Positions 50,444 to 60,157 of a stretch of 64,000 nucleotides of DNA are shown here, one piece after another. The notes beneath the pieces are model-generated. The model did no database searches and was not told the origin of the DNA. It saw nothing but the letters and a program-made list of their open reading frames with translations. The stretch comes from Rhizophagus irregularis. Lineage: Eukaryota; Glomeromycota; Glomeromycetes; Glomerales; Glomeraceae. Position 1 is the first letter of the stretch, and each line of letters begins with the position of its first letter. A program made the position numbers and the translations under genes. The stretch covers positions 1,736,001 to 1,800,000 of the forward strand of contig NC_089439.1 in assembly GCF_026210795.1 (NCBI RefSeq). The letters are read 5' to 3'.

Positions 50444-50852
50444 CGAAATAAAAACAGGCATAGATTATTTTAAGTATTGCTCTTACTGATCTATGAATCG
50501 GCATTTCTATTCAAATCTATTTGTGATCGAAATAAAAACAGGCATAGATTATTTTAAGTATTGCTCTTACTGATCTATGAATCGGCATTTCTATTCAAAT
50601 CTATTTGTGATCGAAATAAAAACAGGCATATGTTATTTTAAGTATTGTTCTTACTGATCTATGAATCGGCATTCCTTTTCAAATCTATTTGTGATCGAAA
50701 TAAAAACAGGCATATGTTATTTTAAGTATTGCTCTTACCGATCTATGAATCGGCATTCCTTTTCAAAACTATTTGTGATCGAAATAAAAACAGGCATATG
50801 TTATTTTAAGTATTGTTCTTACTGATCTATATATCGGCATTTCTATTTGTGA
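50444..50852. repeat. Right subterminal tandem array, 84-bp unit
   Basis: Five near-identical copies start (CGAAATAAAAACAGGCATA) at 50444, 50528, 50612, 50696 and 50780; the last is shorter. Each holds GAATCGGCATT. From 50853 to 51311 diverged CGGCA/CCGAT words continue to the element end. The unit is unrelated in length to the left array but shares the CGG core. Confidence 0.8.
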
Positions 50853-51311
50853 GAATGGCATGATTATCGCAGTCCGATTTTGGATGATTACTGCATGAAT
50901 CTGCATGGTAGTGTAAGTCTGTTGTGCCAATTTATAAATCGGCACTTATTTTTTGAAAAATTATTATACGAATCGGTACAATAGGCAGTCCGATTTGGGA
51001 GATTATTGAAGAATCGGCAGGTAATATAAAATGTTTGTTGTTCTGATTTAAAAATCGGCACTTCTATATGTTATGAATCAGCATGTTTATTTTCATGCCG
51101 GCAGTCTGATTGTGATGATATTTTGTAAATTTATTTACAAGTCGGCAGTCCGATTATTGTTTGAATCGGCATGATGGTTTAAAATGCGGCATTCCTATTT
51201 TTTGTTATTAAAAAGAGGAATTTCTATTTTTAGCAATTCACGCCATAAAATCGGCTGAATAAAGCCACGAATCGGACAAATACAGCCAAAAATCGGCAGT
51301 CCGATATTTGA

Positions 51312-51336
51312 CCGATTTTTACTTATTTGACGTGTG
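51312..51336 (-). repeat. Right terminal inverted repeat of the CACTA-like element
   Basis: Reverse complement begins CACACGTCAAATAAGTAAAA and ends ATCGG. The second GCT copy follows at 51337. It closes the element opened at 37580. Confidence 0.85.
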
Positions 51337-52620
51337 GCTGGTATTCAAAGTACTTTACGAGTAGAAGCAATGAATTCTATTATTGCATTTGATACAAATC
51401 AAAGTACTGGACTTTGTCAATTATTTAATATTCTAATGGGCAGATGTGATTTGGAAGCAAACAATGTTTTGATTAATCAGCAATTGCAAAAACAACCAAA
51501 TGTTTCATTATCAACAGTTTATAATACAATATACAAATCAATTGATGAAGAAATTCAGAATTATTTGTTGCCTAATATGCATAATAAGGTTCGTATTCAG
51601 ATTTCTAAAAGTTTCTTATATACAGCTCAACAATTTGATGGCAACCTTGAAGAATATATTAATGTAAGTAACTTTGATAACTTTTTATTTGCTTTTATTT
51701 ATTAATTATATTATTCACTAATTTGTAATCAAATATTTAGTTACAGGGAGAAATTGATAATACAACCGAAGGATATCTTGAAGAAATGTATAAAAAACCG
51801 CAAATTAACTTGAAAACATTATTGGAATATGTAGAACAGCAATATATTACATCTTTGTGGATTATTAGACCTATGGTTTCAAATTGGAATCATCATATTT
51901 TGATCTTAAATGATGGATCTTTTTTATGCACATGCTTCACAATTATTAACTTCGGAATACCTTGTCGACATTTTTTTTGTTTAATGAGATATACAAGTAA
52001 TGCACAATTTGCAATGGCTTTAATTAATCGTAGATGGTTTAATGATGATAAAGTTTTTGATTCAACAATAGATACTTCAATAACAAAATCAATTAGTATC
52101 GTCCAGGAAGAATCTTATATTGATAATCCGATAACACCAAAGTGTCAGATTTTAAGTACATTAAGAAGACAGTCTCATTGATACAGAACTGGTAAAAAAA
52201 TTATCAAAACAAAAACAGCAATTTATTGAGGAACATGAGTGTATAACAAAAGCGTTGAATCTAGCAATTAAAACTGATTCTGTTGATGAATTAATTGGGC
52301 TGTGTAATAGGTTTATGTCTTCTCATATTCATCTTAATATTCAACAAACTAACGGAATATATCAAAATGATCCCAATTATATTCCAAATCCAATTGTATA
52401 TAAAGTTCGTGGGCGTCCACCTAAAAGACTGAAAAGTGCAGTGGAAATTTCTAGAAATAAAAGGACTTTTAAAGAACTTATGAATATAAATCAAACTGAT
52501 GAACAAAATGCAAAAACAAGTGCGGCTGCAGCTGAAGTAAATCTTCATTGTGGACAACGAAAATGTAAAAAATGTGGGCAATTAGGTCATTATCAAAAGA
52601 ATTGTAATAATAATGTATAG
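51337..52620 (+). pseudogene. MULE transposase gene, 3' part
   Basis: After the target repeat the MULE frame resumes as GIQSTLRVEAMNSII. An intron (gtaagt, about 51665, to tag, 51741) separates it from an exon with the SWIM zinc finger CTCFTIINFGIPCRHFF (C-x-C-x9-C-x-H). A frameshift near 52175 leads to DTELVKKLSKQKQQFIEEH, then an AT-hook-like GRPPKRLKS and a zinc knuckle CKKCGQLGHYQKNC, ending at TAG 52618-52620. SWIM plus CCHC is the normal C-terminus of fungal MULE transposases. With 36047-37579 it makes one ancestral gene. Confidence 0.78.
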
Positions 52621-52769
52621 ATTTTATTATAGTGTAGAGATTTTATTGTAATAATGTCATTATAATTAAAGAAATTAAATTTATTAATAAACGTATTAAT
52701 ATACACAGTTTTCTTACAATTCGTAACTCTAAATATATCACGTGACATACTGTAAAGTGGTGTTTTAAC

Positions 52770-53690
52770 TAGAGCTCTGCACGGGTCAGGTCGGGTCAGG
52801 TTACCTGGTTAACCCGAACTGAAATTTTTTTCAGGTCAGGTCGGGTCGGGTAAACCGTTCTGACCCGACTTGACCCATTTGACCCAAAAGTATTTGGGTC
52901 ACTTCGGGTAACTCAGGTTACCTGAAGTTTTATTATTAAATATTTCAATTAAAAAAACGTTATGTAATGTTTTTTTTTTATTAATTATACAAAAAATGTC
53001 AGGTTCGACGTTTTTAAATTAAAAAAAAAGATTTTTTTTAATTTTTATTGAAAAAATGTCAGGTCCTGGCGTTTTACTTTTGTTTTTATATATAAAAACG
53101 CCGAAACTATTTGTTTTGGCATTTTTGTTTCGATCTTAGATGTAAAAACGCTGGAATTATTAGTTCCGGGTTTTTCATTTTGATTTTACATGTAAAAACG
53201 CCGGAATCATTAGTTCCGGCATTTTTCATTTTGATTTTACATGTAAAAACGCCGAAACTGAAAGTTCTGGCTTTTTTTTTTCAATTTTACATGTAAAAAT
53301 GCCAGAATCATTAGTTCCAGCGTTTTTCATATTGATTTTACATGTAAAAACGCCGGAATCATTAGTTCCGGCATTTTTCATTTTGATTTTACATGTAAAA
53401 ACACTGAAACTATTAGTTTCGGCGGTTTTTTTCAATTTTACATGTAAAAACGCTGGAATCATTAGTTCTGGCATTTTTCCTTTTGATTTTACATGTAAAA
53501 ATGCCAGAACTATTAGTTTCGGTGTTTTTAATTTATTTGACCCAAATATATATCGGGTCAATGGGTCGGGTTAGGTACCGACTAGCACTGACCCGACTCG
53601 TGTCAGGTCATGAAATTGATGACCTGACCTGAATATTTTGGGTCAACCCGTTGGGTCACCCGATCTGTCAGGTCAGGTTGCAGAGCTCTA
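52770..53690. mobile_element. hAT-type MITE, 921 bp, with 8-bp target duplication
   Basis: Ends are TAGAGCTCTGCA and its exact inverse, flanked by the identical 8-bp GTTTTAAC (52762-52769, 53691-53698). Eight-bp duplications and TAG-type ends mark hAT elements. Subterminal DNA is full of GGGTCAGGTCGGGTCA words. The body has eight or nine tandem units of about 51 bp, each a hairpin like GCCGGAATCATTAGTTCCGGC followed by TTTTACATGTAAAA. No transposase, so it is non-autonomous. A related element lies at 60246-61613. Confidence 0.85.
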
Positions 53691-53698
53691 GTTTTAAC

Positions 53699-54018
53699 CA
53701 TATATATATGGTTATATAACCATAAAAGGTGGTGAAATAACCAGGATGGTGATCGTAACCACGGTTAAGTTTAGCAACGGTAAAATATAAAATAGTATCG
53801 AAATTTTTAATAAATGTAAGTAAATTAACTAACCTTTTTTATTTACTTTTTTATAATATTAAGGAAGTCTCTGAAGTCTGAAATAAAAAAAGTGAAAAAA
53901 AAATAGATTGATAATCAATAGCCGATCTATTTTTGGGACACTCAGACTGTTCATGACATCCGAGACGGAAGGAAAATCTAGTGATACAACATTCCACACC
54001 ATTTGATTTGTTGGGACA
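53699..54018. other. Spacer between MITE and Gag unit
   Basis: ATATATATGGTTATATAACCAT and TAACCACGGTTAA are short inverted words at 53700-53785. From 53930, GGGACA/TGTCCC words recur. No gene recognised. Confidence 0.35.
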
Positions 54019-55934
54019 TTGTGGGACATGGACATTTGGATAATATCCCAGACCGTCTGTATCCAAACCTTATCGTTCGGACATTGTCCCATACCAACAC
54101 TGTATGCAGGGATTGCAGGCAATGTAGCAATAACTGTTGGAGATGCATTTTTCCCTTCACGTGCTGATGTTGTTAGAACTAACTTTAAAGTTGAAGAGCA
54201 GTGGAGACGTGCAGGTGGACGTCCTACTAATCGTCCTGTTAATGGATTGGGAAATCATGGAGGTCCATTTAATGCTGCTGTCCAGAATCAGCCTATAGTC
54301 TTACAGGGGATTCTTCTGGATTAAGCATTCATGCATATGTGCACAAATTTTCCAACTGTCGTGGAAGAAAGACTTCAGATACGATTTAGTAATCTTTATC
54401 AGGAACAAGGTGAACCTGTTCGATCTTTCTATAAATGAATTGAGAGGGCTGGGGGTATTGTAGGATATGATCAAATCATGGTTTCTCACCAGTTTTATAG
54501 AGGACTTTTACCAGAAAATGGCATTGAAGCTTCTAAAGTTGGGGACGTATCTCTTGATGTTTTACTTAATAGATTGAGTGATCTTGAGAGACGAAAGGGT
54601 GAAATGTTCTATGGGTTACAAAAATGTCAAGATATTGAAAAGGCCAAAAATGATGAATTGGCTGGCTATATTCATCCTATGACTCCACATGAATGTGCTG
54701 TAGTACAAAGGTCAACAGATGTTATTACTCAAGAACGATTACAAGAAATACTTAAGGCTCAGGCTGAGGAACTTACTAAGAATTTCCAGGCACAGTTTAA
54801 ACAATTACAAGCATCTAAGCCAGTTCGTAAGCCACCAGTCTATAGACAACAAATTAAACCTATTCGACCAAAGCCATGGCCACGCGTTATCCAACAAGAA
54901 GATGATGATTATCCTGATCCCGATTGGGATGATCCATTACCTGATGTTGGTGATGATCCTGATGCTCCTGCTTGGACTTTGGATAATCATCAAAATGCTA
55001 TTGATCTTATTATGGGATATAAGCGTGGGACGTCTAAAATACTTACAAATCAACTTCAGAAGGCTAAAGATAGACATGATGATTGGGAATTAGCCTGAGC
55101 AATGAGAAACCTTGATCTTAACGATGATGCTATGGACATTGATACTGCGAGCTTTAGTGAAAAGGTAGAATTGAGAAAAAAAGATGGTGATGTCTATATG
55201 GTTCGTGTTGGGTCAAAAAAAAGTAGGTTCGAGTATCTCAAAACTTCTTAAGTCATTCCCGAATAAGACAGCAGTAAGCTCTCCTAGTGTGCCTTTAAGG
55301 GGCAAAACAACCCCTATTAAGATTTCTGTAAAAGTTACTGGTAGTAAGTCTACACCTGCAAAAGCTGTTATTAAGAATGACTTATTAAGCCTGTTAAGGT
55401 CTGCAGACTTTAGAAAATTACTTTGTGAGATTCTTCAAGAGGAGATGATGTCTGCTAGAAAAGTCAGAGATTCCAGAGGTTCAGGATTTAGCTGAGGAGG
55501 AACAAGAAGAGAATATTAGGGAAGACTATCCTATGGATATTGACATAACTTGTTTGGAGAATACTAAAGATCTTTTAGTACTGGATGGGAAGGTTAATGG
55601 AATAGCAATTCAGTGTTTAGCAGACACTTGTGCTAATGCGTCTTTTATTCAGAAAGAAGCTGCTGAGGAATTAGGGTTGGATATCGACAAGAGTATTACA
55701 TACAACATATCCGGTACTCCAGGAACAGGTAGGATATTCGGCATGGTAAAGGGAGTGTCAATCAAACTTACCCCTGATTATGCTATCACTGAAGATCTTG
55801 CAGTTTTAGATGGATACAAGCATAGAGAGATTGGGTTAAGCCGAACATGTCTGAAACGTTACAATTATAATGTCCATGAATCATGTAAACATATAGCCCT
55901 TACTTGTGATGAGAAGAATTTTTTATTCCGATAG
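54019..55934 (+). pseudogene. Gag-protease polyprotein remnant
   Basis: One frame gives NVAITVGDAFFPSRADVVR, FSNLYQEQGEPVRSFYK and GGIVGYDQIMVSHQFYRGL, which is the capsid-like helical pattern of Gag, up to ILTNQLQKAKDRHDDWELA. It is crossed by TAA 54322-54324, TGA 54436-54438 and TGA 55096-55098. A shift in an A-run near 55215 and another near 55455 lead to the next parts. The last part (to 55934) holds VNGIAIQCLADTCANASFI, the retropepsin-type active-site strand, here DTC instead of the usual D(T/S)G, and a later IGLSRTCLKRYN. Gag and protease process and package retroelement RNA, but no reverse transcriptase follows; 61 bp on, the minus-strand integrase ends. It could be a retroelement fragment or part of a composite element. 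The exact start is uncertain. Confidence 0.65.
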
Positions 55935-55995
55935 TTCCTGATACTAATCGAGGAGACAAAAAATAAGGCCCTTTAATTCTTCTATTTTTTTATTC

Positions 55996-57082
55996 TCAAA
56001 ACTTGCGAATTAAGTCAGGGACATTCTCCTCCAACCAGTCAGCAGGTTCCCAAGTAGCCTCAGTGTCTGGATAGTGCTCCCACTTAACCAAATACTGGTC
56101 TTGACCTTTTCTAATGCGACGCTGAAGTATCTGCTCAGGAACAAATCTTTCAGGTTGTCCTCTTATCACAGAGTCAGGTGGGAGCTTTTCATTAATAGGA
56201 ACTACTTGCAATTCCTTTCGGGTATATGCACATCTGGATATACCTAATTGACCATGTGGTCCGTTAAGGAGATATGTAGGAGGCTGTTCGGGTGAGAGTA
56301 TCATTTTTTTAATTACACGAATGTTTGGGTTCCATCTTATGTCTCCTGTACAGAATTTTCTGTGAAGTTTGTTACCAAATACAGAAATAGATTCATCTAA
56401 CTTGACTCTGACACGTGTTCCTTCAGAGAGGAGTTCCATCTTTTTTGACACTTTAGGTGACCCTGTCGGAATGTCTGGGGGATTTCTTTGCCAGAGTTCA
56501 TTTACTTTACTAACTACATCATGGAAATCTTCTGACCATTCCACGGATGTCACCCTGGTTTTCAACTCCTATGTCACCATTCGTTTGAGAAGGGGTTCTT
56601 GGATGGCTTGGATAGCTCTTTCAGCATATGATTGCTGTTTATATCTACCTGGCTCTCCGAACCTCATCATCACCCCTAGGCTGTTCAGGAAAAAATCGCG
56701 TACCTAACCATTGGTGAATTCTGATCCAGAGTCTGTTTCCAGTCGATGTGTTGGTAGCTTAATATGATTTCTTCTGTAGATTTTAACAAATCCATTGAGA
56801 ACCCTATTTGCAGTCTTATCCTTTAGGGGTTCTGCATCAACTCGTTTACCTGCAACTTCTACTACTACAAGAAAATAGTGGAATCCTTCGGGGTCAACTG
56901 GCATCTCTGCGAGATCTGCCTGATACATCATATTTGGTTTTCATATAACTACTCGTGGATGCTCTGATGACTTCTCCTTTAGGGGCTTTTTGTATAGATT
57001 GTAGTGCTCTTCACCTTTTAGAATTCGTGCTGATACTCCAGAGAGATTGTAGTACTTATAGTAATTCTCTAAGTGTGACATA
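55996..57082 (-). pseudogene. Chromodomain integrase remnant
   Basis: Read from about 57082 leftwards in one frame: a helical N-terminal part (NYYKYYNLSGVSARILKG), the catalytic core with NMMYQADLAEM (first Asp), HRLETDSGSEFTNG (second Asp) and QQSYAERAIQAIQ (Glu, 36 residues later), then an SH3-like part and a C-terminal chromodomain (EQILQRRIRKGQDQYLVKWE, then TWEPADWLEENVPDLI). Stops at 56941-56943 (TGA), 56704-56706 (TAG) and 56569-56571 (TAG) are each one C-to-T change from Arg or Gln codons. The N-terminal part and the QADL motif look more like Ginger/Polinton-type integrases than like Ty3 ones; that is from memory. Chromodomains steer insertion to marked chromatin. It is convergent with the Gag-protease frame. 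Confidence 0.7.
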
Positions 57083-57188
57083 TTACGACAAATTAAAGGA
57101 AAGATTTTGGACTTCAAATCTCAAGATAACATGATTTTACTGTCTAAAGTGCAAGAAGGAAACTGAGACTACTAGTGAAATATAAGAT

Positions 57189-57446
57189 ATGACCACAAAT
57201 GGACATTATCAACTACATGGTGATTGTACAGTTTGTGGCATGCATAAGAATACTTTTACTGGGGTAGACTGGGTGATTAAAAAGAAGTCTAAGGAAAAGA
57301 AGAAAGAAACTGCTGCCAAAAGGCATCAGACGGCTTACAATCAGCAATGCAAGAAACTTGGACAGAAAATTTTAGATGCTGATGACATGTGTAAGGCGTG
57401 TATTGATAAATGCTTTAAGGAGGCAAAAAAGAGGAAAACAGATTAG
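57189..57446 (+). CDS. Small zinc-motif protein next to the integrase
   Basis: 85 codons from an ATG, undamaged. GDCTVCGMHKNTFTG and DMCKACIDKC give two CxxC pairs, with a very basic middle (KKKSKEKKKE). It is divergent from the integrase, about 100 bp away, and probably belongs to the same element. The layout is like short zinc-ribbon proteins of DNA viruses and Polinton-like elements, but I do not recognise the family. It is the only intact frame in the 54-57.5 kb unit. Confidence 0.5.
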   Translation: MTTNGHYQLHGDCTVCGMHKNTFTGVDWVIKKKSKEKKKETAAKRHQTAYNQQCKKLGQKILDADDMCKACIDKCFKEAKKRKTD

Positions 57447-58199
57447 TACTGTCTTCTAAACTTATCTGGATACGCTCTATTTCCAATACTCATTGTTCAA
57501 TTATTTATTTTTTCTGACAGGGCAAGTGGCCATAGTTCAGTGGTCATAGTTTGGTAGTCATAGTTTGGTGGTCATAGTTTAGCTGTCATAGTTCAGCGGT
57601 CGCTAGTTCGGTAGTCATAGTTCAGCGGTCATAGTTTTGGTATTCCAGGTAAGTAGATAAAGGGCGGTTATAACTTGAATCAGGTTTTGGAGTCTGAGGA
57701 GCTAACTAAGGTGGCCATAGTATTATCATAAGTTTTTCGAACTGTAGCCAGTACTATGACCGGATATTCTGTCTGATTTTGGCTTTATTCGTGTTTTTAT
57801 CCACTTTTTAGTAGTCTGGTCATAGTGGTCATAGTGGTCATAGTAGTTTTTATATAAGAAAAAATGGAGAAAAAAAAAGAGTTGGAAAGTAGTGTGACCA
57901 GCCATGGCCACTGTGGCCATGGCGGTAGTATATATGGGGATGTCTAAGCCCCGTAAGAGCCAAATAGGTACTGCGAGGCCATGAGGCTGAGGTGAAGGAA
58001 CGTAGTGACTACACATCCAGCCCAACAACACACTTTCATTTTTTCCTTCCCTTTCATTTTCCCATAATCCTTTCATTCTTCCCTTCATCCCTATAAAAAG
58101 CTTTATCCAAAAACTATGTAAACTCCATAATATAAGGTCATTAATTTCTGAAATATGAGCCTTATATGGAAAAATGTTGAACTTTTGGTAAGTTTCACA
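57447..58199. repeat. Spacer with GGTCATAG tandem repeats
   Basis: 57525-57640 contains eight units of about 15-16 bp of the form GTGGTCATAGTTTG. Shorter TGGTCATAG triplets occur at 57823-57850, and GGCCATGG words lie near 57900. It may be the subterminal DNA of a small element bounded by GTGGCCATAG words. The 190-codon minus frame here (57726-58298) has no domain sense and I do not call it. Confidence 0.5.
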
Positions 58200-59329
58200 A
58201 TGAAACTGCGAAACTACTTTTTCATTCTTTAATAAAACGTTTTTTAACATTTTGAAAATATTATTCTTTTTTTTTTTAATCAGAACATTGGCTAACATTC
58301 CGATTTTTTATTTCATTTATTAACGAAACATTTATTATCGCTATTTTCGATTTAGTTGAAACTGATTAAATTATAAATAAAAATAATAAAATACCGAAAA
58401 CACTTACGTCACATGTTGATCAACAATGATCAGCCAATGAAATTTAAACACATAATAATTTACTGAATAAAAAAATTATTTTTCACGTTCAAACGTTCAA
58501 AAGAAAAAATTTTAACATTATGCCTTTTGCAACCTTACAATAATTAGAAAATTTCACCAACCATTTAAAAACAATAATTACTACTTTATAATATTTCAAT
58601 TATCTGTAATTTGATTTGAATAATTTTTTATTTAAAGATTTAAAGTTTATATAATTATAATGATTTTTTTTTAAAAAAAAAAATCAAAATCTTAGTGTTC
58701 TGTTAATTTGTAATTTAAATGATTTTTTAATTTTTGAAAGAAACAAATCTTTTTCTAATCATAATCCAAAAATTGCCCTAACTCAAGTACCCACCGCATT
58801 TATCTATAGATATAAATATTTATCTCTAGCTGTATATAAAAATATCTTGTTTATCCAACAAGGTCTATAATAAAATGAATAAAAATAAAAATCAGTTAAT
58901 ATTACCAATATAATAATAATAAACTTAGTTTACCTTTAAAATAATGTTAAACTTTACAATCTAAAATACTGGCAAGTACTTTATTATTATTTAATAAGTA
59001 TTTTCAGTTAAATACTCCAGTTAAATAAAAAAAAACAATAATATTTAGTGTGAAGTTACAGTTTTCAGTGAGGGACTGCTATTATACTCCCATTTAATAT
59101 ATTCAGTTGGAGTTGAATCGCTAGTAATCTCCCATTAAAACATTACGAAAATAAAAAAAAATAATAAAAATAATACATGAGTGGCTTAGCATGATGCGTC
59201 AATCAAAATATTTTATATGTTCATATGTGAAACGTGATGCTTTATTAGTACAGTTTCACAAAATTATGAGTTTTCAGTCTTTTTATTATAATTGATTGAC
59301 AAGCCGCAGTTTCAACCAAATTGAAAACG
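58200..59329. other. AT-rich DNA, mostly featureless
   Basis: A few hairpin words of the neighbouring array appear at 58235-58330 (AAACGTTTTTTAAC, CAGAACATTGGCTAACATT). The rest is AT-rich spacer. 59061-59130 contains GGGACTGCT and GAATCGCTAGTAATC, words found in small-subunit rRNA, but without the intervening rRNA sequence. Confidence 0.4.
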
Positions 59330-60110
59330 GTGATAATATTTTGAATTATTCTTTTTTTTATTTTTTTTAATCAGAACGTTGGCTAACATTCTGATTTTTT
59401 TTTATTTTTCTTTTTTTAATGAAACGTTTATTAACGTTTCGAATTATTATTTTTTTTTGAATTTTTTAATTGGAACATTGCCTAACGTTCTGAAATATTA
59501 TTTTTTTTATTTTCTTTTTAATCAGAATATTAGCTAACGTTCCAAAACATAATATTTTTTTATTTTCTTTTTAATCAGAACGTTGGCTAACGTTCTGATT
59601 TATTATTTTTTTTAATTTTTTAAATCAGAATGTTGGCTAACATTCTGATTTATTAATTTTTTTTAATTTCTTTAATCAGAACGTTAGCTAATGTTCTGAT
59701 TAATCATTTTTTATTTGGAACGTTGAAAAACGTTCCAAAATAATATTTTTTTTTTAATTCTTTAATCGGAATGTTGACTAACGTTCTGATTAATTTTTTT
59801 ATTTCATTTTTTAACGAAATGTTGAAAAATGTTTTGTTAATAATTTTTTTTCTTTTTTAATCAGAACGTTGGGTAACGTTCTGATTATTTCATTTTTTAC
59901 AAAACGTTTTTTAACGTTTTGTAATATTTTTTCATTTTTTTTTAATCAGAACATTGGCTAACATTCCAATTTACGTTTTTATTTCTTTTTTTAACGAAAC
60001 ATTTTTTACATTTCGTAATACTATTTTTTTTCTTTTTTTTAAAAAAATTTTTTTAATTGTTTGTTTTTTTACGAAACGTATCTAACGTTTCAATTTTTTA
60101 TTTTTTTTAG
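59330..60110. repeat. Array of varying hairpin repeats (AACGTT type)
   Basis: About 13 units of roughly 50-60 bp, each with a short inverted repeat in a T-rich spacer. Examples are CAGAACGTTGGCTAACGTTC, GGAACGTTGAAAAACGTTCC, CAGAATGTTGGCTAACATTC and AAACGTTTTTTAACGTTT. Arms change from unit to unit but most stay complementary. No coding sense. The array resumes at 62080 beyond the inserted foldback element. Confidence 0.75.
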
Positions 60111-60157
60111 GACTGCGGCTTTCTGGATGGCTCACGGATGGGAATTTTGAAGGTAAA

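Larger units (their letters stand above)
37580..51336. mobile_element. 13.76-kb CACTA/Plavaka-like DNA transposon
   Basis: The left end begins CACAGGTCGAATGAAAAAAA and the right end, read on minus, begins CACACGTCAAATAAGTAAAA; 20 of the outer 25 bp match. The element is flanked by the 3-bp repeat GCT (37577-37579 and 51337-51339). Removing it with one GCT rejoins the MULE frame as ...FTA-GIQS... . Terminal CAC and a 3-bp duplication are hallmarks of the CACTA/Tnp2 superfamily, and the element carries such a transposase (42694-45957, minus). Cargo: two paralogous SR-coiled-coil genes, two small basic coiled-coil genes and a transposase-tail duplicate. Subterminal arrays differ at the two ends. 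CGG/CCGAT words are dense in the outer 700 bp of both ends and are probable transposase-binding sites. Confidence 0.88.

Noticed and set aside
50444-50852. CRISPR array
   Set aside because: Direct 84-bp tandem repeats without unique spacers, at the end of a eukaryotic transposon.
54019-55934. Endogenous virus
   Set aside because: Gag and protease are also normal parts of fungal retroelements; no envelope, polymerase or virus-specific gene is visible.
57726-58298. Minus frame of 190 codons
   Set aside because: Covers tandem GGTCATAG words and a hairpin unit; no conserved motif, starts at a non-ATG-like repeat region.
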